From contig BNBH01000009.1 in the NCBI GenBank assembly GCA_014655195.1, forward strand, positions 62,001 through 126,000: a DNA stretch of 64,000 nt, written 5' to 3'. The notes beneath the pieces were generated by a model, which worked only from the letters and a program-made list of their open reading frames with translations, was not told where the DNA came from and did not search any database. Shown here piece after piece: positions 29,550 to 37,759 of the stretch (position 1 is the stretch's first letter; every line of letters begins with the position of its first letter). This stretch comes from Streptomyces cellulosae (lineage in GTDB: Bacteria > Actinomycetota > Actinomycetes > Streptomycetales > Streptomycetaceae). The translations under genes were made by a program, and so were the position numbers.

Positions 29550-30881
29550 ATGATGATGCGACGACGTACCACCCTGCTCGCCGGATGCACCGCCCTCGTC
29601 CTCGCGCTCGGCGCGACCGCCTGCGGAGGCGGCGAACCCGTCGCGGCCGGCGGCGGCGACAAGTCACTCGACGGGCAGACCGTCACCGTGGCGGGCGTCT
29701 GGTCCGGCAGCGAGCAGAAGAACTTCCAGAAGGTGCTCGACGCCTTCACCGAGAAGACCGGCGCCAAGACCCAGTTCGTCTCCACCGGCGACAACGTCTC
29801 CACCGTCGTCGGCAGCAAGATCGAGGGCGGCAACGCCCCCGACGTCGTGATGGTGCCGCAGGTCGGCGTGCTCAAGCAGTTCGCCGGGCAGGGCTGGCTG
29901 AAGCCGCTGGACAAGAAGGTGCAGTCCGCGGTCGGCGCCAACTTCGCCGAGGTGTGGCAGAACTACGGCAGCGTCGACGGCACCCTGTACGGCCTCTACT
30001 TCAAGGCCGCCCACAAGTCGACCGTCTGGTACAGCCCCGAGGCGCTCGAGCAGGCCGGCGTCGCCGAGCCGAAGACGTACGACGAGATGCTGAAGAACGG
30101 CCGGACCATATCCGACTCCGGGCTCGCCGCCTTCTCCGTCGCCGGCCAGGACGGCTGGACCCTCACCGACTGGTTCGAGAACGTCTATCTCTCCCAGGCC
30201 GGACCCGAGAAGTACGACGCCCTCGCCGCGCACGAGATCAAGTGGACCGACCCGACCGTGGTGGACGCGCTCACCACCCTCGGCAAGCTGTTCAAGGACA
30301 AGCAGCTCATCGCGGGCGGCCAGAAGGGCGCCCTGAACACCGACTTCCCCGGCTCGGTGGAGAAGGTCTTCGGTCCCGAGGCCGAGGCCGCCCTGGTGTA
30401 CGAGGGCGACTTCGTGGCCGGCGTCGCCAAGGACCAGTTCGGCCGGACCATCGGCACCGACGCCGACTTCTTCCCGTTCCCGCCGGTCGGCGGCGGTGAG
30501 GCGCCCGTGGTCAGCGGCGGCGACGCGGCCGTCGTCCTCAAGGACGGCAAGAACAGCGAGGCCGGCATGGCGCTCGTCGAGTACCTGGCCAGCCCCGAGG
30601 CCGCGGCCGTCTGGGCCGAGGCGGGCGGCTTCCTCTCCCCGAACAAGAAGCTCGACCTGTCCTCCTACGGCGACGACGTCACCCGCGCCACCGCCGAGTC
30701 CCTGGTCAAGGCCGGCGATTCGGTCCGCTTCGACATGTCCGACCAGGCCCCCGCGGCCTTCGGCGGCACCAAGGGCGCGGGCGAGTGGAAGATCCTCCAG
30801 GACTTCCTGCGTGACCCGTCCGACCCGGCGAAGACCGCGGCCGAGCTCGAGAAGGCCGCCGCCAAGGCCTACGGGAACTGA
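29550..30881 (+). CDS. Sugar ABC transporter substrate-binding lipoprotein
   Basis: 443 residues. Lipoprotein signal with Arg-rich start and lipobox LGATAC, then a family 1 binding fold (QTVTVAGVWSGSEQKNFQKV, NAPDVVMVPQVGVLKQFAGQ, DGTLYGLYFKAAHKSTVWY). The start could be any of three consecutive ATGs (29550, 29553, 29556); GAAGGGAC lies upstream. Five bases separate its stop from the first permease gene, so it is the cognate receptor of that permease pair. It is alpha-glucoside-specific by context (GH13 neighbour). Confidence 0.94.
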   Translation: MMMRRRTTLLAGCTALVLALGATACGGGEPVAAGGGDKSLDGQTVTVAGVWSGSEQKNFQKVLDAFTEKTGAKTQFVSTGDNVSTVVGSKIEGGNAPDVVMVPQVGVLKQFAGQGWLKPLDKKVQSAVGANFAEVWQNYGSVDGTLYGLYFKAAHKSTVWYSPEALEQAGVAEPKTYDEMLKNGRTISDSGLAAFSVAGQDGWTLTDWFENVYLSQAGPEKYDALAAHEIKWTDPTVVDALTTLGKLFKDKQLIAGGQKGALNTDFPGSVEKVFGPEAEAALVYEGDFVAGVAKDQFGRTIGTDADFFPFPPVGGGEAPVVSGGDAAVVLKDGKNSEAGMALVEYLASPEAAAVWAEAGGFLSPNKKLDLSSYGDDVTRATAESLVKAGDSVRFDMSDQAPAAFGGTKGAGEWKILQDFLRDPSDPAKTAAELEKAAAKAYGN

Positions 30882-30886
30882 CGGCC

Positions 30887-32251
30887 ATGACCGCCACAGT
30901 CGTGAAAGAGGCGACCCCGCCCGCCCCCGCGCGCCCCGACGGCGCGCGCGGGCGGCGCCTGCGCCGGCGCGGCCGGATCGTCGCCTTGCTGTTCGCGCTC
31001 CCCGCGCTGCTGCTGCTCGGCGCGCTCGTCGTCTACCCGGTGCTGTTCTCCGTCGGCCGGAGCTTCTTCGACGCCTCCGGCACCGAGTTCGTCGGCGGTG
31101 AGAACTACGCCGAGATGTTCCGCGACCCGGCGACCCTCACGGCCGTCCGCAACACGGCCGTCTGGGTCGTGGTCGCCCCGACCCTGCTCACCGGCCTCGG
31201 CCTGATCCTCGCCGTGCTGGTGGAGAAGGTCCGCTGGGCCACCGCCTTCAAACTGCTGCTGTTCATGCCGATGGCGGTCTCCTTCCTCGCCGCCGGCATC
31301 ATCTTCCGGCTCGCCTACGACGAGGACCCCGACAAGGGCGTCCTCAACGCGGCCGTCGTCTCCGTCCACGACGCCTTCGCCGGCAGCTCCTCCTACCCGA
31401 CCGCCCGCGCCCGCGACGGCGAGGGCCTGACCAAGGAGCGTGACGGCTCCTACGTCACCGCCGCGGACGTCTCACCCGGCGACACGCAGGCGCTCGGCCT
31501 GGTCGGCGTCGCCCCCAAGGACCTGCCCGGCGAGGCCCGACCCGCGTCACAGGCGGCGTCGGACACGGCCGCCGCGGACGAGGTACGCGGCGTGGTGTAC
31601 CTGGACTTCACGCCCGGCGGGGGAGGGAAGCAGGGCGTGGTCGACCGCGAGGAGAGCGGCCTGCCCGGCGTGACCGTCGAGGCGGTGCGCGACGGGAAGA
31701 CGGTAGCGAGCGCCACCACCGCGTCCGACGGCTCCTTCCGCTTCACCGGCCTCGACGACGGCGCGTACGCCCTGAAGCTGCCCTCGGACAACTTCGCCCC
31801 GCCCTACGAGGGCGTCTCCTGGCTCGGTCCGGCGCTGGTCACCCCGGCGATCATCGGGGCGTACCTGTGGATCTGGACCGGGTTCGCGATGGTGCTGATC
31901 GGGGCCGGCCTGTCCACGCTGCCCCGGGACGCGCTCGAGGCGGCCCGGATGGACGGCGCGAACGAGTGGCAGATCTTCCGGCGGATCACCGTCCCGCTGC
32001 TCGCGCCCGTCCTCACCGTGGTGTTCGTGACGCTGGTGATCAACGTGATGAAGGTCTTCGACCTCGTCTACATCATCGCGCCCGGGCCCGTGCAGGAGGA
32101 CGCGACCGTCCTCGCCACCCAGATGTGGCTGGTGTCCTTCGGCGGCGGCAACAACCAGGGGCTGGGCAGCGCGCTCGGCGTCCTGCTGCTGCTCCTGGTC
32201 ATCCCGGCCATGGTGTTCAACGTCCGCCGCTTCAAGAGGAGTCAGCGATGA
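30887..32251 (+). CDS. MalF-type sugar ABC permease with inserted extracellular beta-sandwich-like domain
   Basis: 454 residues, against about 300 for ordinary family members. The first helices are normal (IVALLFALPALLLLGALVVY; VVVAPTLLTGLGLILAVLV; AFKLLLFMPMAVSFLAAGII), and the EAA loop DALEAARMDGANEWQIFRRI and the last helices are intact. Between helices 3 and 4, residues about 145-310 form a hydrophilic insert. Its second half (VRGVVYLDF, GLPGVTVEAVRDGKTVASAT, DGSFRFTGLDDGAYALKLPS) has the pattern of a carboxypeptidase-regulatory/Cna-B-like domain. E. coli MalF also carries an extra periplasmic domain (P2) there, but of another sequence type. It overlaps the second permease gene by ATGA. 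Confidence 0.9.
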   Translation: MTATVVKEATPPAPARPDGARGRRLRRRGRIVALLFALPALLLLGALVVYPVLFSVGRSFFDASGTEFVGGENYAEMFRDPATLTAVRNTAVWVVVAPTLLTGLGLILAVLVEKVRWATAFKLLLFMPMAVSFLAAGIIFRLAYDEDPDKGVLNAAVVSVHDAFAGSSSYPTARARDGEGLTKERDGSYVTAADVSPGDTQALGLVGVAPKDLPGEARPASQAASDTAAADEVRGVVYLDFTPGGGGKQGVVDREESGLPGVTVEAVRDGKTVASATTASDGSFRFTGLDDGAYALKLPSDNFAPPYEGVSWLGPALVTPAIIGAYLWIWTGFAMVLIGAGLSTLPRDALEAARMDGANEWQIFRRITVPLLAPVLTVVFVTLVINVMKVFDLVYIIAPGPVQEDATVLATQMWLVSFGGGNNQGLGSALGVLLLLLVIPAMVFNVRRFKRSQR

Positions 32252-33087
32252 ACGTGATCCGTCGCGGCCTGGGCAACGCGGTGGTGCAGGCCTTCCTGGT
32301 CGTCATCGGGCTGATCTGGATGACCCCGCTGGCCGGCCTGTTCCTGTCCTCCCTGCGGTCCGCGGAGGACACCGCGAAGGGCGGCTGGTGGACCGTGTTC
32401 ACCAGCCCCGGGCAGCTGTCCTTCGACAACTACTCGGCGCTGCTGGAGAACTCCGGCATCACGCAGGCGTTCTGGAACACCGTGCTCATCTCGGTGCCGA
32501 CCACCGTGCTCGTCGTGGTCGTCGCCGCGCTCGCCGGATACGCCTTCGCCTGGCTGGAGTTCCCCGGGCGGGACACGGTGTTCCTGGTCGTCGTGGCGCT
32601 GCTGGTGGTGCCCGTGCAGATCGGTCTGCTGCCGGTCGCCAAACTCTTCGGCCAGCTCGGCCTGTTCGGGACCATCCCCGGGGTCGTGCTGTTCCACGTC
32701 GCCTACGGGCTGCCGTTCGCGGTGTTCCTGCTGCGGAACTACTTCGCGGAGATGCCGAAGGAGATGCTGGAGGCCGCGCGGATGGACGGCGGCAACGAGT
32801 GGCGGATCTTCACCCGGCTCGTGCTGCCGGTGGGGCGGCCGGCCATCGCCAGCCTCGCCATCTTCCAGTTCCTGTGGGTGTGGAACGACATGCTGGTGGC
32901 GCTGCTGTTCGCGGACAGTTCGTCGCAGCCGCTGACGGTGGAGCTGCAGTCGCAGATCCGGCAGTTCGGCAGCAACGTGGACGTGCTGGCGCCGGGGGCG
33001 TTTCTGTCGCTGGTGGTGCCGGTGGTGGTCTTCTTCGCGTTCCAGCGGCACTTCGTGCAGGGGGTCATGGCGGGGTCCGTGAAGTAA
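32248..33087 (+). CDS. MalG-type sugar ABC permease
   Basis: 279 residues, six predicted helices, with the EAA motif EMLEAARMDGGNEWRIFTRLV and the MalG-type ending RHFVQGVMAGSVK. The ATG overlaps the first permease stop (ATGA). It pairs with the MalF-type permease to form the channel. No ATPase gene is present in the cluster; in Streptomyces, sugar importers of this class are energised by the shared ATPase MsiK encoded elsewhere (established for several systems, inferred here). Confidence 0.94.
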   Translation: MNVIRRGLGNAVVQAFLVVIGLIWMTPLAGLFLSSLRSAEDTAKGGWWTVFTSPGQLSFDNYSALLENSGITQAFWNTVLISVPTTVLVVVVAALAGYAFAWLEFPGRDTVFLVVVALLVVPVQIGLLPVAKLFGQLGLFGTIPGVVLFHVAYGLPFAVFLLRNYFAEMPKEMLEAARMDGGNEWRIFTRLVLPVGRPAIASLAIFQFLWVWNDMLVALLFADSSSQPLTVELQSQIRQFGSNVDVLAPGAFLSLVVPVVVFFAFQRHFVQGVMAGSVK

Positions 33088-33164
33088 GGGGTGGGGCGGG
33101 GAGGGTGGGTCGCCCCCTCCGCCCCTTCCCTTCCCGTCCCCGGGGCTGCGACGCCCCTCGCCCC

Positions 33165-33208
33165 CCTTCGGCCCTGCGGGCCTCGGCCTCAAACGCCGGA
33201 CGGGCTGG
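33165..33208. repeat. Copy of a common Streptomyces intergenic repeat
   Basis: Contains CTCAAACGCCGGACGGGCTG preceded by a GGCCC-TGC-GGGCC hairpin. From memory, this sequence (reverse CAGCCCGTCCGGCGTTTGAG) is scattered in intergenic regions of many Streptomyces genomes. Here it lies between the convergent permease and pgl genes and may serve as a terminator. Copy number was not counted. Confidence 0.55.
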
Positions 33209-33232
33209 ATTGCGCCGTGCGGACTTGAAGGA

Positions 33233-34018
33233 TCACGGCGTCGCCGGCGGGTACAGCGACCTCGGGAGCTGTGACGCCGCGGCCGCGTCCAGGAGCCACA
33301 GCGTGCGGGTGCGGCCGTACGCCCCCGCTGCCGGGGCCTGGATCTCGCCCGCTCCCGAGAGCGCGATCGCCGCTGCCTCCGCCTTGTCCTCGCCCGCCGC
33401 GAGCAGCCACACCTCCCGGGCCGCGCGGATCGCGGGGAGGGTGAGGGTGATGCGGGTGGGCGGGGGCTTGGGGGCGCCGTGGACGCCCACCACCGTGCGT
33501 TCCGTCTCGCGGACCGCGGGCAGTTCGGGGAACAGGGACGCCACATGGGTGTCCGGGCCCACGCCCAGCATCAGGACGTCGAAGGACGGCACCGGGCCGT
33601 GGTCCTCCGGGCCCGCCGCCGCGGCCAGCTCCGCCGCGTAGGCGGCGGCCGCCGCCTCCACGTCCGAGCCGTGCGGGCCGTCCGACGCGGGCATGGCGTG
33701 CACGCGCTCCGGGTCCAGCGGCACCGCGTCCAGCAGCGCCTCGCGGGCCTGGGTGACATTGCGGTCCGGGTCGCCCTCGGGCAGGAACCGTTCGTCGCCC
33801 CACCACAGGTCCAGGCGCGACCAGTCGATCGCGTCCCGGGCCGGGGCGGCGGCCAGCGCGGCCAGCAGGCCGTTGCCGTTGCGGCCGCCGGTCAGCACGA
33901 CCGACGCCTCGCCCCGCGAGGACTGCGCGTCCACGATCCTGGTGATCAGCCGCGCCGCCGCGGCCTGTGCCATCAGCTCCTTGTCCCGGTGCACGACCAG
34001 CTGGGGTGCCGTCGTCAC
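33233..34018 (-). CDS. pgl: 6-Phosphogluconolactonase
   Basis: Hydrolyses 6-phosphogluconolactone in the oxidative pentose phosphate pathway; 261 residues. Diagnostic segments: VVLTGGRNGNGLLAAL (sugar-isomerase-like phosphate loop), DLWWGDERFLPEGDPDRN, LLGVGPDTHVASLFP (typical GxGxDGHTASLFP, here with PDT for DGH) and RITLTLPAI. The GTG at 34018 overlaps the opcA stop (GTGA). Last gene of the tkt-tal-zwf-opcA-pgl operon. Confidence 0.94.
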   Translation of the reverse strand: MTTAPQLVVHRDKELMAQAAAARLITRIVDAQSSRGEASVVLTGGRNGNGLLAALAAAPARDAIDWSRLDLWWGDERFLPEGDPDRNVTQAREALLDAVPLDPERVHAMPASDGPHGSDVEAAAAAYAAELAAAAGPEDHGPVPSFDVLMLGVGPDTHVASLFPELPAVRETERTVVGVHGAPKPPPTRITLTLPAIRAAREVWLLAAGEDKAEAAAIALSGAGEIQAPAAGAYGRTRTLWLLDAAAASQLPRSLYPPATP

Positions 34019-35082
34019 TTCGCCGCCGCCTTCTTCACCGGTGCCTCCTCCGTCGCCTCGGCCGCGGGACCTTTCGCAGCCGACTCGACGGGAGCGGGGA
34101 CGGCCTCGCGTTCACCGCCCCGTCCTTCTCCTTTGGCCGGCGCGTCACCGCCGTCCCCCTGCTTCAGCCGCTCCACGCCGTAGCGCAGGGCCGACGCGTA
34201 GGTGTCGTCCGGGTCCAGACGGCGCAGCTCCTCCGCGATCAGCTCCGCGGTGTCCCGGCGCTTGAGCGCCACCGCCCGCTTCGGCTGGCCCTGGATGGCC
34301 AGCGTCGCCAGCGAGCCGTCGGCGCGGTCCAGCACGATCGGGCCGCAGTCGGTGTCCATCCGGACCGCCGTGAGACCGGGACCCGCGGAACGGGTGCGCC
34401 GCACGGGCACGTCCAGCCGGTCCGCGAGCCACATCGCCAGCAGCTCGCAGCTCGGGTTGAACTCCTCGCCCTCCACCTCGACGCCCTGCACCTGGCAGGC
34501 GACCTGGTCCAGCGCGGCGGCCAGCATCGAACGCCACGGCGTGATGCGGGTCCACGACAGGTCCGTGTCGCCCGGGGTGTAGGCGTCGGCGCGGGCGGCC
34601 AGCTCCTTCACCGGCTGCTCGCAGGCGTAGGTGTCGGTCACCCGGCGCTGGGCCAGCGCGCCCAGCGGGTCGTTCGCCGGGTCCAGCGGCGCGTTCACCG
34701 GCCACCACACCACGACCGGGGCGTCCGGGAGCAGCAGCGGCAGCACCACCGACTGGGCGTGGTCGACGACCTCGCCGTACAGCCGCAGCACCACCGTCTC
34801 ACCGGTGCCCGCGTCCGCGCCGACCCGCACCTCGGCGTCCAGCCGCGACTGCGTCCGGTCGCGCGGGGAGCGGGAGACGCGCTTGATGACGACCAGGGTG
34901 CGCGAGGGGTGCTCGCGCGAGGCGTCGCCGGCCGCCTTCAGGGCGTCGTAGGCGTTCTCCTCGTCCGTCACGATGACCAGGGTCAGCACCATGCCGACGG
35001 CCGGCGTGCCTATGGCCCGCCGCGCCTTCACCAGCGCCTTGTTGATCTTGCTGGCCGTGGTGTCCGTGAGGTCTGTCTTCAT
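34015..35082 (-). CDS. opcA: OpcA, glucose-6-phosphate dehydrogenase assembly/activator protein
   Basis: 355 residues. Opening MKTDLTDTTASKINKALVKA and central VLPLLLPDAPVVVWWP and SDLSWTRIT-like (here DTDLSWTRITPW) are hallmarks of the OpcA family, first described in cyanobacteria as an allosteric effector/assembly factor of G6PDH and conserved beside zwf in actinobacteria. The C-terminal 45 residues are a low-complexity Lys/Ala/Glu tail. It overlaps zwf by ATGA and pgl by GTGA, indicating tight stoichiometric co-expression. Confidence 0.95.
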   Translation of the reverse strand: MKTDLTDTTASKINKALVKARRAIGTPAVGMVLTLVIVTDEENAYDALKAAGDASREHPSRTLVVIKRVSRSPRDRTQSRLDAEVRVGADAGTGETVVLRLYGEVVDHAQSVVLPLLLPDAPVVVWWPVNAPLDPANDPLGALAQRRVTDTYACEQPVKELAARADAYTPGDTDLSWTRITPWRSMLAAALDQVACQVQGVEVEGEEFNPSCELLAMWLADRLDVPVRRTRSAGPGLTAVRMDTDCGPIVLDRADGSLATLAIQGQPKRAVALKRRDTAELIAEELRRLDPDDTYASALRYGVERLKQGDGGDAPAKGEGRGGEREAVPAPVESAAKGPAAEATEEAPVKKAAAK

Positions 35083-36602
35083 GGCCGGCGCCAGCTCCGT
35101 CCGTCTCGCTCGAGCATTTCGTCCGCCTCGACGGGTCCCCAGGTGCCGGCCTGGTACTGGGCCGGCTGGCCGTGCGCGTCCCAGTACTCCTCGATCGGGT
35201 CGAGGATCTTCCAGGACAGCTCGACCTCCTCCGTGCGCGGGAAGAGGTTGGAGTCGCCGAGCAGGACGTCGAGGATCAGCCGCTCGTACGCCTCCGGGCT
35301 GGACTCGGTGAACGACTCGCCGTACGCGAAGTCCATCGACACGTCCCGGATCTCCATGGACGTGCCCGGCACCTTCGAGCCGAAGCGCACCGTGACGCCC
35401 TCGTCCGGCTGGACGCGGATCACGATGGCGTTCTGGCCGAGCTCCTCGGTGGCCGTGGTGTCGAAGGGGGAGTGCGGCGCCCGCTGGAAGACCACCGCGA
35501 TCTCCGTCACCCGGCGGCCCAGCCGCTTGCCGGTGCGCAGGTAGAAGGGGACGCCCGCCCAGCGGCGGTTGTCGATGCCCACCTTGATCGCCGCGTAGGT
35601 GTCGGTCTTGGAGGCCGGGTCGATGCCCTCCTCCTCCAGATAGCCGATGACCTTCGCGCCGCCCTGCCAGCCGGCCGCGTACTGCGCGCGCACGGTGTCC
35701 CGGCCCAGGTCCTTCGGCAGCCGTACGGCGCCGAGCACCTTGGTCTTCTCCGCGGCGAGCGCGTCCGCGTCGAAGGAGGCGGGCTCCTCCATCGCGGTCA
35801 GCGCGAGCAGCTGCAGCAGGTGGTTCTGGATGACGTCGCGGGCGGCGCCGATGCCGTCGTAGTAGCCGGCCCGGCCGCCGATGCCGATGTCCTCGGCCAT
35901 GGTGATCTGCACATGGTCCACGAAGGACCGGTTCCAGATCGGTTCGAACATCGTGTTGGCGAAGCGCAGCGCCAGGATGTTCTGGACGGTCTCCTTGCCC
36001 AGGTAGTGGTCGATCCGGAAGACCTGCTCCGGCGCGAACACCTCGTGGACGAGGGCGTTCAGTTCCTCGGCCGACTTCAGGTCGTGCCCGAAGGGCTTCT
36101 CGATGACCGCGCGCCGCCAGGAGCCGCCCGTCTGGTCCGCGAGCCCGTGCTTCTTCAGCTGCTGGATGACCACCGGGAAGGAGCGCGGCGGCACCGACAG
36201 GTAGAAGGCGAAGTTGCCGCCCGTGCCCTGCGCCTTGTCCAGCTCCTCGATCGTGCCGCGCAGCCGCTCGAAGGACTCGTCGTCGTCGAAGGTGCCCTGG
36301 ACGAAGCGCATGCCCTGGATGAGCTGCTGCCAGACCTCCTCACGGAAGGGGGTCCGCGCGTGTTCCTTGACCGCGTCGTGGACCTCCTGCGCGAAGTCCT
36401 CGTTCGCCCACTCCCGGCGGGCGAAGCCCACCAGCGAGAAGCCCGGCGGCAGCAGCCCCCGGTTGGCGAGGTCGTACACGGCCGGCATCAGCTTCTTGCG
36501 CGACAGGTCACCCGTGACGCCGAAGATGACCAGGCCCGACGGCCCCGCGATACGCGGGAGCCGTCGGTCGGCGGGGTCACGCAGCGGATTGCTGCTCGAC
36601 AA
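35079..36602 (-). CDS. zwf: Glucose-6-phosphate 1-dehydrogenase
   Basis: First enzyme of the oxidative pentose phosphate pathway, producing NADPH; 507 residues. Nucleotide motif GVTGDLSRKKLMPA, active-site RIDHYLGKETVQNI and the C-terminal RWAGVPFYLRTGKRL are intact. The start is TTG at 36602, with GGAGGG nine bases upstream. The frame opens with SSSNPLRDPADRRLPRIAG, the usual N-terminus. The rare TTG may set a lower initiation rate. The tal stop is only four bases upstream. Confidence 0.96.
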   Translation of the reverse strand: MSSSNPLRDPADRRLPRIAGPSGLVIFGVTGDLSRKKLMPAVYDLANRGLLPPGFSLVGFARREWANEDFAQEVHDAVKEHARTPFREEVWQQLIQGMRFVQGTFDDDESFERLRGTIEELDKAQGTGGNFAFYLSVPPRSFPVVIQQLKKHGLADQTGGSWRRAVIEKPFGHDLKSAEELNALVHEVFAPEQVFRIDHYLGKETVQNILALRFANTMFEPIWNRSFVDHVQITMAEDIGIGGRAGYYDGIGAARDVIQNHLLQLLALTAMEEPASFDADALAAEKTKVLGAVRLPKDLGRDTVRAQYAAGWQGGAKVIGYLEEEGIDPASKTDTYAAIKVGIDNRRWAGVPFYLRTGKRLGRRVTEIAVVFQRAPHSPFDTTATEELGQNAIVIRVQPDEGVTVRFGSKVPGTSMEIRDVSMDFAYGESFTESSPEAYERLILDVLLGDSNLFPRTEEVELSWKILDPIEEYWDAHGQPAQYQAGTWGPVEADEMLERDGRSWRRP

Positions 36603-36606
36603 GATC

Positions 36607-37725
36607 TCAGCCCTCCGAGGGGGCGAGGCGCTGGAGCTCCGCCTCGGTCGACTTCAGCAGGTCGTTCCAGGACGCCTCGAACTTGTCGACGCCCTCGTCC
36701 TCCAGAAGCCGCACCACCTCGTCGTACGAGATGCCGAGCCGCTCGATCGCGTCGAGATCGGCGCGCGCCTGCTCGTACGTGCCCGCGATGGTGTTGCCCC
36801 GGATGTCGCCCTGCTCCTCGGTGGCGAACAGCGTCGCCTCCGGCATGGTGTTCACCGTGTTCGGCGCCACCAGCTCGTCGACGTACATCGTCGCCTTGTA
36901 CGCCTTGTCCTTCACGCCGGTCGACGCCCACAGCGGACGCTGCTTGTTGGCGCCCTCGCGCTCCAGCGCGGCCCAGCGGTCCGTGGAGAAGACCTCCTCG
37001 TACGCCTGGTACGCCAGTCGCGCGTTGGCGATGGCGGCCTTGCCGCGCAGCGCCTTGGCCTCGTCGGTGCCGAGCGCGTCGATCCGCTTGTCGATCTCGG
37101 TGTCCACGCGGGACACGAAGAAGGACGCCACGGAGTGGATCTTCGACAGGTCCAGGCCGCGGGCCTTGGCCTTCTCCAGGCCGGTGAGGAAGGCGTCCAT
37201 CACCTTGCGGTAGCGCTCCAGGGAGAAGATCAGCGTGACGTTGACGCTGATGCCCAGGCCGATGACCTCGGCGATGGCCGGGATGCCCGCCTCGGTCGCC
37301 GGGATCTTGATCAGGGTGTTCGGCCGGTCCACCAGCCAGGCGAGCTGCTTGGCCTCGGCGACCGTCGCGCGGGTGTCGTGCGCCAGCCGCGGGTCCACCT
37401 CGATGGACACCCGGCCGTCACGGCCGTCGGTGGCGTCGAAGACCGGGCGCAGGATGTCGGCGGCGTCACGGACGTCCGCCGTCGTGATCATCCGGATGGC
37501 CTCCTCGACGGTCACCTTCCGGGCCGCGAGGTCGGCGAGCTGCGTGTCGTAGCCGTCGCCCTCGGAGATCGCCTTCTGGAAGATCGTCGGGTTGGTGGTG
37601 ACGCCCACGACGTGCTGCTGGTCGATCAGCTCCGCCAGGTTGCCGGACGTGATCCGCTTGCGCGACAGGTCGTCCAGCCAGATCGCGACGCCCTCGTCGG
37701 AAAGGCGCTTCAGTGCGTCTGTCAT
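36607..37725 (-). CDS. tal: Transaldolase
   Basis: Transfers dihydroxyacetone units in the non-oxidative pentose phosphate pathway; 372 residues, the long actinobacterial type. Motifs [13 protein letters not shown] near the N-terminus and the Schiff-base Lys in [11 protein letters not shown] are present, as is [14 protein letters not shown]. The ATG at 37725 is preceded by GGAGA ten bases upstream. An open extension to 37944 reads the 3' end of tkt in another frame and is excluded. 34 bases separate it from tkt. Confidence 0.95.
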   Translation of the reverse strand: MTDALKRLSDEGVAIWLDDLSRKRITSGNLAELIDQQHVVGVTTNPTIFQKAISEGDGYDTQLADLAARKVTVEEAIRMITTADVRDAADILRPVFDATDGRDGRVSIEVDPRLAHDTRATVAEAKQLAWLVDRPNTLIKIPATEAGIPAIAEVIGLGISVNVTLIFSLERYRKVMDAFLTGLEKAKARGLDLSKIHSVASFFVSRVDTEIDKRIDALGTDEAKALRGKAAIANARLAYQAYEEVFSTDRWAALEREGANKQRPLWASTGVKDKAYKATMYVDELVAPNTVNTMPEATLFATEEQGDIRGNTIAGTYEQARADLDAIERLGISYDEVVRLLEDEGVDKFEASWNDLLKSTEAELQRLAPSEG

Positions 37726-37759
37726 GGAAATTCCATCTCCTACGTGTCGTATGTGAGCG

